A stretch of DNA of 64,000 nucleotides from an uncultured Candidatus Poseidoniales archaeon (GTDB lineage Archaea > Thermoplasmatota > Poseidoniia > Poseidoniales > Poseidoniaceae). The notes beneath the pieces were generated by a model, which was not told where the DNA came from, did no database searches, and was given only the letters and a program-made list of their open reading frames with translations. The DNA lies in NCBI GenBank assembly GCA_905182185.1, contig CAJJAP010000011.1, forward strand, positions 1-64,000, given 5' to 3'. The position numbers and the translations under genes are program-made. Below are positions 41,966-53,152 of this stretch, one piece after another. The stretch's first letter is position 1. Each line of letters opens with the position of its first letter.

Positions 41966-42959
41966 ATGGAGGAGCGGATTGAGAGTTGGAAGCCTCATCT
42001 GCTCGGATTCATATTACCGATTATAACAATCGCCGGATTATTACAGGGCGGATGGTGGTCTGCAAGCGGAATTAGTTTGGGGCTTGGGCATTGGACCTCT
42101 TTTGGACTTGATATCTCCTGAAGGCATACCGAGTCGGAATCGTGAACTCTCCCCTACGCCATGGAACCTCTTACTATTCGGCCATAGTATTACGGCGATT
42201 TGTGCGTTATCTGCTCTGATGTACCGAGCGCAATTAGATGGATTGGTCATTACGACAATCGTAGGTGCAGTTTCGGTTGGACTTGTTAGTGGCATTTCAG
42301 CAATTGTCAATGCTCATGAGCAGGGACATCGAAAAAAGGGCTCGCTAATTTGGCGCATGGGGCGACTCAATTTGTTGTGGGTGATGTATATGCATTATAC
42401 AACCGAACATAATCATGGACATCACCGCCATTATGCGACTGATTTAGACCCTGCTTCTTCACCGAAAGGCAGAGGTTTGTGGACACAAATTATCAGAACA
42501 ATTCCCCTGCAATTTATTTCGGCATGGAAAACTCATTCGGATAAGGGGCGCAGAGGATTGAAAAATCCAATATTGCATGGTTTGATAATTCAAATCTCCT
42601 TTGTCGCAGGGATTTACTATGGACTTAGCCTTGATGCTGCATTGGCATTCTTGCTTTCTGCTGCAGTTGCAATTATTTTACTAGAGTTCGTCAATTATTT
42701 GCAGCATTATGGGCTTCGCGTAGAAGAGGGAGAAAAACAAACCAGCGCGCATTCTTGGGAATGTAGGAAATTATGGTCCCGTTGGACTTTGTTGGAGTTG
42801 CCTCTTCACCCCGCTCATCACCTAAAGGCCAGTGACCCAATGTGGAATCTACGCGCTCAGGAAAATTCTCCGCAACTGCCATTTGGCTACTATGTGTGTT
42901 TTTGGCTAGCCATTATTCCGCCGTTATGGAAGGCTGTAATGAACAAAAGAATCCCTTGA
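41966..42959 (+). CDS. AlkB-type membrane di-iron monooxygenase (alkane hydroxylase/desaturase family), frameshift about 42070-42090
   Basis: His boxes HEQGH, EHNHGHHRHYATDLDPASSPKG, NYLQHYGL, LHPAHH; N-terminal MEERIESWKPHLLGFILPIITIAGLLQGGWW in another frame. Confidence 0.82.
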
Positions 42960-42967
42960 CTATAAGG

Positions 42968-43702
42968 TCAAAAGAGAGGATTGTTCATCATGATTGTTTG
43001 ATAATACCAATAGCCTGCTGCACCTGCTAACAGAACTACCAACAATAGCATTTTCTTCATGCCCTTTACCTTGCGTTTTGGCTTGTTAGCAGCCTCTTCA
43101 ACCACTAATAATGGCATTTCCAATGGAGGCAGTGTTAGAGTTGGCAGTGTTCCATCTGCGTTTGGCATTGGTAGAGGCGGCAATCCTGGCAAAGGCATTG
43201 GCCCAGAGTCTTGTTCTGGTTTGATGCGATCTTCTGGATATAGACTATCTAAATCTGCTAATCCTGGGGCTTCGGGAATCGGCCCGAGAACTGTTTCCCA
43301 AATTTTATCCAAATCTGCTGTGATGACTGGCTTCTGGAGCCATGCTACCGCTCCTGCCGAATATGCAGCGTCTGCTGCTAATTGCGCTTGGCGCTTTGGT
43401 GCAACGAAAATTATTCTACCCTCACCGCCGTGCTCTCTGATTTCCAAAGCGGCTAAGTGGCCATCTAATGAAGGGATATCCAAAGATAAAACTACTAATT
43501 CGGGATCTAATCTAATATATTCATCAACCGCTTTATCTCCATCTTGACAGATTTCAATTTTGAATTCTTTGACCTTGAAAATATTGCTCAATCTGGTAAT
43601 TGACATTGGGTTATTATCGACGATAAGGACGGTCGGAGTGGTTTCTCCATCTGCCTCGGTCACATACGCCATATTACTCACGCTACCATTCTTGCACATC
43701 AA
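42968..43702 (-). CDS. CheY-like receiver domain protein with C-terminal membrane anchor
   Basis: VLIVDNNPMSITRLSNIFK...PELVVLSLDIPSLDG...WLQKPV; Pro-rich linker then KRKVKGMKKMLLLVVLLAGAAGYWYY. Confidence 0.82.
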   Translation of the reverse strand: MMCKNGSVSNMAYVTEADGETTPTVLIVDNNPMSITRLSNIFKVKEFKIEICQDGDKAVDEYIRLDPELVVLSLDIPSLDGHLAALEIREHGGEGRIIFVAPKRQAQLAADAAYSAGAVAWLQKPVITADLDKIWETVLGPIPEAPGLADLDSLYPEDRIKPEQDSGPMPLPGLPPLPMPNADGTLPTLTLPPLEMPLLVVEEAANKPKRKVKGMKKMLLLVVLLAGAAGYWYYQTIMMNNPLF

Positions 43703-43720
43703 GGATGCGATGAAAATTAT

Positions 43721-44098
43721 TCATTCCTCTTCTTTATGCGACCCGCTCAAATCTTCCACTGGACCTTTTTGTGGATTCGCAAATGTATCCCTCATCGCTT
43801 CTGATTGATTTTTTTCTTCTTGCATTTTTCTGTGCAGTGCTGGTGCTTTCATAAATTGTAATTGTAATTCCGAAACTATCCCATTCAGCAATGAGGTTTC
43901 GACTGGTTGTAGATTTCCTTTGGTCTTCTTCTGTAACATTGTTAGTAAGTCGATGGCTTCTTTGGCCTCAGACATATTGTAGTGCACATTACCCTCAGTA
44001 TCCGGTAATTGGCCCATTTGCAGTAACGCTGAACGTTGGAATAGGTGTACTAATTGAAAAAATCGAGCCGTTTCGTCGTCGTGAAATATCTCCGCCAT
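43721..44098 (-). CDS. DUF1844-like protein
   Basis: ARFFQLVHLFQRSALLQMGQL...EAKEAIDLLTMLQKKTKGNL. Confidence 0.7.
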   Translation of the reverse strand: MAEIFHDDETARFFQLVHLFQRSALLQMGQLPDTEGNVHYNMSEAKEAIDLLTMLQKKTKGNLQPVETSLLNGIVSELQLQFMKAPALHRKMQEEKNQSEAMRDTFANPQKGPVEDLSGSHKEEE

Positions 44099-44154
44099 GA
44101 ATACCCCTCTGCATAGGAGGTTTTTGTCCTCATCGCTTTTGCTGATTCAATTAT

Positions 44155-45559
44155 TCATTCAAATAATTGGTCGAGTAGCCAGTTTGGTTCAAATTGTAAT
44201 AGGTCATCATAGCCTTGCCCAGTACCTACGAAAACGATAGGTCGGCCTGTTGCAAAAGCAATAGAAAGTCCTGCTCCGCCCTTGGCATCGGTATCCATTT
44301 TTGTTAATACTGCACCATCGAACTTCATTATTTCTTGGAACATCTTGGCTTGATCTACTGCATCATTACCCGCTAATGCATCGCCGACGAATAGAGTGAG
44401 ATGGGGGTTGGCAATCCTCCTAACTTTGTTCAACTTCTTTCATCAAATTTGTTTTATTGTGCATTCTTCCTGCTGTATCAACCAGTACAACGTCAATGTT
44501 TTTTGCCTTTGCAGATTCTATCGCGTCTCTGATAACCGCTGCAGCATCTCCACCGCGTTGGCTTGAGATACAACGAATTCCAAGGGTTTCACAATGAGAT
44601 TCAAGTTGTTGGATTGCTCCTGCTCTAAAGGTATCACCTGCTGCTGCAATGACTGAGAGTCCGCGTGACTGTAATCTGTGAGCAATCTTTGCTGCGGTGG
44701 TTGTTTTCCCCGTTCCATTTACTCCAACCATCATTATGACGACCGGTAAATCACCCTTATCAACATAGGATTGTACTGAGGCGTCGAAATCCCAATATCC
44801 GGCTGAAAGTAAGTTGCTTAGTGCCCGTTTAAGAGATGCTTCTAGAACCTTGGAAAGGTCTGCTCCCTTACGTAATCTTGCTCCGACCAATGTGTTACGC
44901 AGAGCATCTATTACGGCTGTAACCGCATCTGATGAAATATCAGACTCAAGTAATACCCATTCCAATTCCTCTAGTAGAGTGTCGAGGCCATCTCCTGCTT
45001 TGATCACTCTTCCACCTTGCTCAACTACACCGCCACCGAGCTCAACTTCGACCTTGCTACCAGCTTCTGTTTCAATCGTTGCTGATTTGGAAGAGCCTTT
45101 TGGTGCCGATTCAACGCTGACCAGTTTTCTTCCGGTCGTGGTTCGCATCATAGCCAAATCAACGCGTGAACCTTGTGGACGCGATTGTTCGACTCCCCCG
45201 CGCTTCTTTATTTCCTTTAAGCGGGCTTTTTCGGCTTTGTCATTAACCTTTTTTTCTCGCTCGAGTAATTTTCTTTGGGCCTTGGTCAATTCAACAGGTA
45301 AGGCAATCTCTTCTTCATCATCAAAGTCATCCCAGTCGTCATCTTCATCTGCTGCTTCACTCACAACTTCTTGGCCAAGGTCATCCCAGTCATCCTCTTG
45401 ATGAGTTATTACTTCTTCAACCGACTCCGGTTGTGTTGGCTGGATTGGTTGTTGTGCATTTTGCAGTGCTTGTTGTGCTTCAGCGGATTCTGCTTCAGCG
45501 GACAATGACTCCGTATCTGTAACTTCGGCTACTTTTCTGAATCTGTCAAATAATCCCAT
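44155..45559 (-). CDS. ftsY: Signal recognition particle receptor FtsY (frameshift about 44420-44433)
   Basis: MMVGVNGTGKTTTAAKIAHRL, DTFRAGAIQQLE, VLVDTAGRMHNKTNLMKE, continuing TKMDTDAKGGAGLSIA, FVGTGQGYDDLLQFEPNWLLDQLF. Confidence 0.93.
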
Positions 45560-45568
45560 CCAAAAACC

Positions 45569-46153
45569 TCAGTCGTCTAGTGTCAATTCGTTACCAAACA
45601 TTCCACTACGGCGCTTCCCACCACGTCTGGTTGCTTGTTCTGCTTGTTGTTCCTCTGCATCCTGTTCAGTAGTTGGCGCCAAGGCATTAGAAGGTTTTAA
45701 TGATAATTTATTTTCACTCGGTTGAGATTTCATGGCCGTTGCCATCTGATTGAATTGCTCTGCAGCCTCTCCGATTTTCACTTCTAGGGCTTGGGCTTGA
45801 ATCTGTAATTCGTCGCGTAATTGGGTGATGTCGTCTTTGCGTTGTTGGGTAATTCCAATCGCTTGGCTCCACGGCTTTTCGCCGAAAATACCACTGCCCA
45901 AATCAACCATCGCCAAGCCTTCTTGTTGGCCTTCGTGATTATATGGAAGTGTTACGCCTGAGCCGATTGAAAAATGGGCGCTAGCGCTGCCCTTGGTTCC
46001 AACTTGAACTAACTCATTGAGTGTTGCTAGAGTAATGGTGTGTTCGTTAATGACTTCTTCGACTTTGACGATCTGCTTTTCAACTTCGTCAAAACTAGCC
46101 TTAGTTACCTCGACGATGCGGGCTAAATTTTGCAGTTCTTCCCTTGTTGCCAT
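45569..46153 (-). CDS. pfdA: Prefoldin alpha subunit
   Basis: Two coiled coils flanking the beta-hairpin region; conserved position between the LX gene and ftsY. Confidence 0.85.
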   Translation of the reverse strand: MATREELQNLARIVEVTKASFDEVEKQIVKVEEVINEHTITLATLNELVQVGTKGSASAHFSIGSGVTLPYNHEGQQEGLAMVDLGSGIFGEKPWSQAIGITQQRKDDITQLRDELQIQAQALEVKIGEAAEQFNQMATAMKSQPSENKLSLKPSNALAPTTEQDAEEQQAEQATRRGGKRRSGMFGNELTLDD

Positions 46154-46210
46154 CTTCGCTCATCCCCTCGTAGGTCGTCAGGGTTGAAAAACCGGCGCAG
46201 CCGGTCAACC

Positions 46211-46477
46211 TCACTCTTCTTCGGATGCGATTGCTCCACCAGCCGCTGCGATTTGCTCGCGGAAGTGGTCTAGAATACGTGCTTCCTTGGATGTTCTTGG
46301 ATCAATTTCTGCAACTGATTCAATAGTAATTGAACGACGATTTGCTTTGTGGCGTGAACCCATAATCGAATATGCACGATGTTCAGCATCAGCTTCATCG
46401 TTTGCTGCTATATCAATTGAGAATCCTTGGCGCATGCGTCCGAAAGGGGCGATTCCTGAAATTCGATAGGCCTTCAT
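46211..46477 (-). CDS. rplX: 50S ribosomal protein L18Ae (LX)
   Basis: MKAYRISGIAPFGRMRQGFSIDIAANDEADAEHRAYSIMGSRHKANRRSITIESVAEI. Confidence 0.88.
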   Translation of the reverse strand: MKAYRISGIAPFGRMRQGFSIDIAANDEADAEHRAYSIMGSRHKANRRSITIESVAEIDPRTSKEARILDHFREQIAAAGGAIASEEE

Positions 46478-46529
46478 CAAATGGGGCGACTCGCAATCCC
46501 GTCTTAAGCGCTATGGCGCGACTAAACGA

Positions 46530-49500
46530 TTGGAAATGGGGGTGAGATTGACATGGGTTGGGGTTTTGACAGGGTTTATGCGGCCAGTGATTTTACTATT
46601 GCTGGTATTACTAATGCCGATTTCCACTGCCTTTCTAACCGACAACATAGGTCCCCGTGAAACTATTGGCGAAGGGGGAGAAATTGAGATTATTCTCAAA
46701 GATGGATATTGGAGTCAAGATAATTGGAATGCGCTGAAAAATAATGGAGTCACTCCTTTGAGAATTATTTCTCCTTCAACATTATTGGCATGGAGTAGCG
46801 CCGAAGATATTAATTTAGACTTGCCCGTTGAAATTAATGACGCGCAGCAAGCCCCATACAAGGCTGGCTTAGATGGATTGCTGCCTTCCTCTGAGACCAT
46901 GCTTCGTTTGGTCTTTGAACCGAGGTTACCCGAAGTGGCTGCACACAGTTATCTCAACAATTGGCATTATTTTCAATAGCAATGAGGCGATGAAAAATTG
47001 TTACTATCAAGTCCAATCCCTCAAGTCATGGTTGTGAAATGGAAATACGATGATGCGCAATTATTTTCTCAATTACTCGAGGTTGATGGTTTACTTTGGG
47101 TTGAGCCGGTGTTGGAGACAGTTTGCCCGTAATACCCAATCCGCATCTATTCATCAAAATGGAGGGCTTTCTGGAAATCCTGCTTGGGACCTGGGTTTGA
47201 ATGCAAGTGGCGTGGTCGTTGGAGTGGCTGATTCTGGCCTTGATGCTGATCATTCTTGTTTTAGAAATGCAACCGCGGTAGCACAGTTAGGATCTGAGGG
47301 TGAAAATGGAAGTGACGCTGAAGCCCCTGCTGGCCCCAACCATCGAAAACTGCTATTACTCAATGAAACAATAGATTCAGGAGATACTCAGGGGCATAGC
47401 GATTATCGACATGGAACCCATGTCGCTGGTACTTTGTCATGCTTTGACATCTATGATTATAGAAACGGGACCGTCCCCACTACGGGTTCTTCACTTGCCC
47501 ATGCTAGTTCTCTCATTTTCCAAGATATTGTATCGAGTGAGGGTTGGGTTGTTCCAGATGTGGATTTGTTATTGTATGAAGCGGCCATTAATGGCGCGGT
47601 AATTCACTCGGATTCTTGGGGCGATAATTCTGCCGAATATACCGCTCGGTCTGCTGATTTTGATGCGTGGGGCAGGGAATTCCCTTGGTCTCTTGCATTT
47701 ATCGCCCCAGGCAATAGTGGTGGTGAAATCTTAGAGCCTGCAAATGCCAGAAATGTTGCTGCGATTGGAGCTTCAATAAAAAATGACCAATCTCAACGTT
47801 GGGCCTCCAATGCTCACGGGCCATTGCAAGCGGAGACAACTGGTATTTTCGCACTCGCTACCGGAGCATCAATTTTATCGGCGAAGGCTGATGGTGTTGA
47901 TAATTCTTACAATGATGATCTACGCTCATCGAGTGGCACCAGTATGGCCACTCCGATGGCAGCGAGTAATGCTGCTGTAATACAGCAAATGGTTGAACAG
48001 GGTTGGATTCGCGGCTCTCAAGAAAATACTCATGATGTTTCTATTGCCCAATTACGGCCTCAATGGGCTGATAGTTCGCTCACTAACCAATCCAATTTGA
48101 CCTTGGGTGATGGTTTCACTCCATCCGGACCATTGTTACGGGCTTTGATGGCAATTGCAAGTACCCCTTTGCCATTGGATGAAAGAAACGCAGGAAATGG
48201 AGGAGAGGATCTAAGAAATCCATATGATGGGTTTGGTCGTCTAAATTTATCTCAATTAATTGATTTTGCACAATTAGAAAATATGATCTCCGAAGGTAAT
48301 GTTTCCCCTGCTAGTGATGTTTGGATTCACGACTCCTATCGTTTGCAGCAGTTGCAGCCTATGCATTTACTATCGCAACGAAATGGAAATCTTACGCCAT
48401 TAGAAAATTTAGCTAATAATCCATGGAATGGTGACGGTGCTGTTGGCCCATTCCTTACAAGTGGAGATGTTTGGACTACGCGACTTTCGATTGAGGAGGG
48501 GGAGCCATTGGATGTTACAATGGCGTTTCCTTCATCGCCCGAGCCTTATTTGGTCGATGATATGTTGCTGGTTGTACGGTTATCTAATGGTCAGGTCGCT
48601 ATCTCGGGCAAAACAAATTCTACTGGCGCCAATACCTTATTTTACGAAAACGTTGTTAATTACTCAAATAACAATTCATTCCCGTCGAGTAATGAAACAA
48701 CTTTGAAGATTCATTTGGATGCCATCGACATAAGTGAAATTGAATGGGTGGAAATTGAAGTTAGGGCCCGCTATATCTCACCTGGAAACTCTCCCGGAAC
48801 CGTCGGTATTGATGGCGATAAAAATGGATTTTCTATTGCTGCTAAAGGTGTGCAACGCGATTACGATGGATGGATGGATAGTGATGGAGATGGTATTGAA
48901 AATGTATTGGATGTCTGTCCAATTGAAGATGCAAGTGGTTATGATTTAGATTTGGATGGCTGTATTGATGATTCGGATGGAGACACAATAACCGATGATA
49001 TCGATGAGTGTGTGGCTGAAGATGCAAGTGGTTATGATTTAGATTTGGATGGCTGTATTGATGATTCAGATGCTGATTCAGTCAAAGACGATGTAGACCT
49101 TTGTTATACAGAAATAATCAACAGCAGTTGGCCAGTAATGGAAAATGGCTGTAGGCCAATAGATAATACTCCACAGATTACTATAATTTCGGAACCAGGA
49201 AATGGCACTGTTTGGGATGATACTATGTTAGTTCGATGGCTAGTAGAAGATAGTGATGGCGACCAATTGACAACTGGCGTCAAAATAATGATCGCACATA
49301 ATAATTCAAATGAAAGTTCTTCGGAATTGATTCGTTGTGTCCCGATACAATGGGCCAATAATTCAAGTGAGTTCTTTTGTATTTGGGTAATTCCAATCAA
49401 CCTCCCATCATACGATATTAATGAGCGCCCATTGCACCTGGAATTCTTTGTACAAAGTTCAAACCAATCTCCAGAAGCAAATAATCAATTAATAACAAAA

Positions 49501-49746
49501 AGCAGTCAAAATATATTCACTTCATTCTGGGATAATTCATCAATAGGCGAGGATAATTCTTTAATTGAAAATAATGAAGAAATTGACAAACAAAAGAGAA
49601 TTCTAATGTTGGCAATTATGGGGTTATTTGGTGCGTTGGTTGGCGCGATACTGGTCGCTAAGAAATTTCTGTGGCGTGATTTCAACGAGGTCGTTTTCGA
49701 TATAAATGAGAAGTTACTACCTCCTATTGAAAGTGATAGGGATTAG
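46530..49746 (+). CDS. Subtilisin-like serine protease (S8) with TSP3-like repeats and C-terminal TM (frameshifted about 46960-47110)
   Basis: VVGVADSGLDADHSCF, YRHGTHVAGT, SSGTSMATPMAAS; DSDGDGIENVLDVCPIEDASGYDLDLDGCIDDSDGD; TM near the C-terminus. Confidence 0.88.
48917..49080 (+). repeat. Near-perfect tandem repeat encoding EDASGYDLDLDGCIDDSDxD
   Basis: 'gaagatgcaagtggttatgatttagatttggatggctgtattgatgattc' occurs twice. Confidence 0.9.
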
Positions 49747-49877
49747 TTTTTCTTTTTCGCAATACTGCGGGGCTTTTTTTGCTCTCCTGTACCGATATTA
49801 CTCCTTTTTAGTGAAGGTGAACCTTGAAGGGTAGTGGCATCCTCGGCGGTTTGTCCGCATCGCGGAAGGTGAATAAA

Positions 49878-50882
49878 ATGGGAGAAAGACTCTACGTAGG
49901 AATCGATTTGGGAACATACCAATCAACAATCGCGTCAAGTGCTGGTGCAAGCCACACAATTGAAACTGTTGTTGGACGACCGAAAGACCCTATTGCTCGT
50001 AACTTCCTCGGGCGAGATGTTCTTTTTGGCAATGATGCTTTGAAGAACAAGTTGGCATGTAATATATACCGCCCAATGGCTGCTGGAGTTGCTCTAGATG
50101 ATGATGCAAACCTTGCTGCTGCAAAGGCGTTTGTTTCTCACCTATTGGAAACTGTAGACCCTGAAGAATTCGATGAGGTTTTCGGAGTAATTTGCTCACC
50201 ATCTCACGTTTCATTCACTGACAAGTCCAACCTAGTAGCAACACTTCGTGGACAAGTTAATGCCATCATGGTAGTGACTGAACCATTCGCTACAGCATTC
50301 GGAATTGAAGAAATCGCTAGTTCAATCGTAGTAGATATTGGCGCTGGAACAACTGATATTGCTCGTATTTACGGAACATTCCCAACCGAAGAAGACCAAA
50401 TTACTCTTCAAGAAGCTGGAGATTGGTTGGATGAGGCACTAATGGTCTTAATCCGAAAGAAGTACACTGGCGCTCAAGTAACCAAGGATATGGTTCGCCG
50501 ATGGAAGGAAGAAGTTTCCTATGTAGGCGGGGATACTCGTGAAGCAATTGTTGAACTTTCAGTTGAAGGTAAGAAGCAAGTGGTTGACATTGGAGACCTA
50601 GTTCAAGAAGCATGTGAAGCAATTATTCCAAAGATTGGAAACGGTATCAAGCAAATCATTGCTGGTGCTGACCCTGAATATCAACCAGTTCTTCGTAACA
50701 ATGTCATCATCTCTGGTGGCGGCTCTCTAATCGAAGGATTAGCGGCTCGTATTGCCGACGAAATCTCCGATATCGGTGATGTAAATGTCTGGTGTGTTGA
50801 AGATCCAATTGACAAGGTTGCTACTGGTGCTTTAGCACTAGCTCAGCAAATGCCTGATGAAATGTTCACATCAATCAACTAA
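49878..50882 (+). CDS. Actin-like ATPase (MreB/MamK/ParM superfamily)
   Basis: YVGIDLGTYQSTIASS (phosphate 1), IVVDIGAGTTDIARIYG (phosphate 2), VIISGGGSLIEGLAARI (adenosine motif). Confidence 0.88.
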   Translation: MGERLYVGIDLGTYQSTIASSAGASHTIETVVGRPKDPIARNFLGRDVLFGNDALKNKLACNIYRPMAAGVALDDDANLAAAKAFVSHLLETVDPEEFDEVFGVICSPSHVSFTDKSNLVATLRGQVNAIMVVTEPFATAFGIEEIASSIVVDIGAGTTDIARIYGTFPTEEDQITLQEAGDWLDEALMVLIRKKYTGAQVTKDMVRRWKEEVSYVGGDTREAIVELSVEGKKQVVDIGDLVQEACEAIIPKIGNGIKQIIAGADPEYQPVLRNNVIISGGGSLIEGLAARIADEISDIGDVNVWCVEDPIDKVATGALALAQQMPDEMFTSIN

Positions 50883-50984
50883 ATTTGATAGTTTGAATAT
50901 TTCTAAAGGGGTGCCAAACCCCCCTTCTAATACCCGTTTCTATTGGCAAAGTTCAAGAGTGGTTGAGCGGCGATTGCCCATTGT

Positions 50985-52250
50985 ATGACGCTAGGAACTT
51001 CAACAACGGGTGGCATCGGACGAATCAGTGATGCTTCGGGAGATGAACGAGCGGTGCTCGAAGGTATGCTTCGCGGCTATCCTCAAGACCAATTAGTAGA
51101 AGAGGTTCTCATCGCTTGGCAAGAACTTGCTGGGCGCAATGATGAACTGGTTTCAGTAAAGCAAAGAATTCGTGTATTAGAACTTGATTTGGCTGAAAGA
51201 GAAGATTTGGTTGCACCTGAAGTTGCACGACTAAATGAGGCCGAGTCCACTCTTCAAGAATTTGAAGCAAAGAATGTTCACCTATCACGGGTGCTCGCTG
51301 ACACCCAAGCAGAATTAGCAAGTCAGCAATCTTCACTTTCACAGAAGGAAAGAGAATCCATGGAAACCGAAGTTAGTCAATTACGAAACTTGTCAAATGA
51401 CCAAGACGAGGTTATCGGTGAAATGGAGGGGCGCATTTCTCAAATGATTGAGGCTTTGGAAAGAGCTGCTGAGGCTGGATTAACTTCAGTGACTGCGGAC
51501 GAAGTTCGTTCATTGAAATCACAACTAGATGATATGTCAGGAAAATATGGCGTGGAGACTGCTGCAAACTCGGCTCTAGAAGAAGAACGTCAACGTCTAC
51601 GAGATATTGCAGATCGCTTGCGCGGATTACTCGATGCTAGAGATTCGAGATTGGCTGAATTGGAAGAACAACTTGAGAGAGTAATGCAAGGTCCTCGTTC
51701 GGTTTCTGCTGAACATGATTATCTGGTCGAACAAATTGAAGAATTGAAAAGAAGATTATTGGAGAGAAACCGAGAATATGAATCTTTGAGAAGAAGAGAG
51801 CGTCGCCTCCATAGTGATGTTTTTGACAGAGATGAAAGAATCCAGCAAATGACTTTGACGATTGCAGACTTTGAGGCTGCACTTGGCGACCGTACTGCAG
51901 AATACAGAGAATTGGAAACACAGAACGAGGCTATGAGGGCTGAACTTGATTCGGTCAAACGTGGCGAACGCACTAGAGAAGTTGTTGGGCGGGTTTTCGC
52001 AGACTCCCTCACACTCGTTCGTGAACAAGATTCACGCGATGCTAAGCGAGAGGTGTATGCTAATTCACCGAATGTTGAAAGAAAACTATCAACTCCTGAA
52101 ACTGATGATATGGCACACCTTGCAAAGGGTGGACGCGTTGAACTTGATGTCGATGAAACTGTAATCGAAGAGGGGATCGATGTTGATGGCCCTCGCCCTC
52201 CTAGCCCTGGTGGTTCAGGAGACCCTGTTCTCTACGAGGACGAGGATTGA
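50985..52250 (+). CDS. Long coiled-coil protein
   Basis: Heptad-rich E/L/R sequence over about 300 aa, acidic tail; follows the actin-like gene. Confidence 0.8.
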   Translation: MTLGTSTTGGIGRISDASGDERAVLEGMLRGYPQDQLVEEVLIAWQELAGRNDELVSVKQRIRVLELDLAEREDLVAPEVARLNEAESTLQEFEAKNVHLSRVLADTQAELASQQSSLSQKERESMETEVSQLRNLSNDQDEVIGEMEGRISQMIEALERAAEAGLTSVTADEVRSLKSQLDDMSGKYGVETAANSALEEERQRLRDIADRLRGLLDARDSRLAELEEQLERVMQGPRSVSAEHDYLVEQIEELKRRLLERNREYESLRRRERRLHSDVFDRDERIQQMTLTIADFEAALGDRTAEYRELETQNEAMRAELDSVKRGERTREVVGRVFADSLTLVREQDSRDAKREVYANSPNVERKLSTPETDDMAHLAKGGRVELDVDETVIEEGIDVDGPRPPSPGGSGDPVLYEDED

Positions 52251-52251
52251 G

Positions 52252-52836
52252 ATGGAATTTCTGTCTTTGATCTCTGCGATTAGTGTTGGAATTGGTTTGT
52301 CTGCTGCCTGCGGATTCCGTATTTTTTTACCTCCAGCGATGATGAGTCTTGCTGCTAATCTCGATTGGATGGAATTAGATGGTCAATTTGCAATGTTAGA
52401 CAGTTGGGGGGCCTTTGCCATTTTATCTGCAGCGGTTGCATTTGAAATCGGTGGTTACTTCATTCCGTGGATTGATAATTTACTAGATATTGTTGCCACT
52501 CCTGCTGCCGCTCTTGCTGGTGTTTTTGTTTCTGCATCGATGCTTGGTGACTTTGACCCGATGCTACAATGGGCTGTTGCTCTAATCGCAGGAGGTGGTG
52601 CTGCAGGTACTGTGCAAATAGGAACAGTTGCTACCAGAGCAGCATCGACTGGAACAACTGGTGGCCTAGCCAATCCGCTAATTGCAGTCTTTGAAGCGAT
52701 AGCGGCCGTAGTTCTGACGATACTTGCATTATTATCTCCAATAATAGTGATGATTGCACTTATTGTAATGTTCTATTTTTTATTCAAAACGATTGGTAAT
52801 TTGAAACAGAGAAAGGCTAAAACTCCGGCCGTGTAA
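52252..52836 (+). CDS. DUF4126-like membrane protein
   Basis: ISVGIGLSAACGFRIFLPPAMMSLAA..., GTVQIGTVATRAASTGTTGGLANP. Confidence 0.75.
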   Translation: MEFLSLISAISVGIGLSAACGFRIFLPPAMMSLAANLDWMELDGQFAMLDSWGAFAILSAAVAFEIGGYFIPWIDNLLDIVATPAAALAGVFVSASMLGDFDPMLQWAVALIAGGGAAGTVQIGTVATRAASTGTTGGLANPLIAVFEAIAAVVLTILALLSPIIVMIALIVMFYFLFKTIGNLKQRKAKTPAV

Positions 52837-53152
52837 ATCCTGTAGTCTTATTCGCTGGTAGGCGGTTTACAGGGGGGTTGAACACCCATTGTACACTCGC
52901 TAGCCTCTGTATTTTTGGCCTGTCCAACATCCTCAGCAGGTTCTTTCAGCCTCCTCCGCCACTACAGCCATCACCACCACGATACTTATCTCTCCAATCA
53001 CTTGCGATGATCTGATATTTCTCAAGAATACGAGGCACAATGGCAATATAAATAATCAATATGACAAGACCAATCGATTTGAATGGACCTAGGGCAATAA
53101 TAGCGAGGATGTAACCACAAATCTCTTTGGTGAGGTGTAATTATGTCAAAAC

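Noticed and set aside
52946-53130. Minus-strand frame ending KYRGGDGCSGGGG with a hydrophobic segment
   Set aside because: No acceptable start codon before an in-frame stop; possibly another frameshifted small membrane protein but unsupported.
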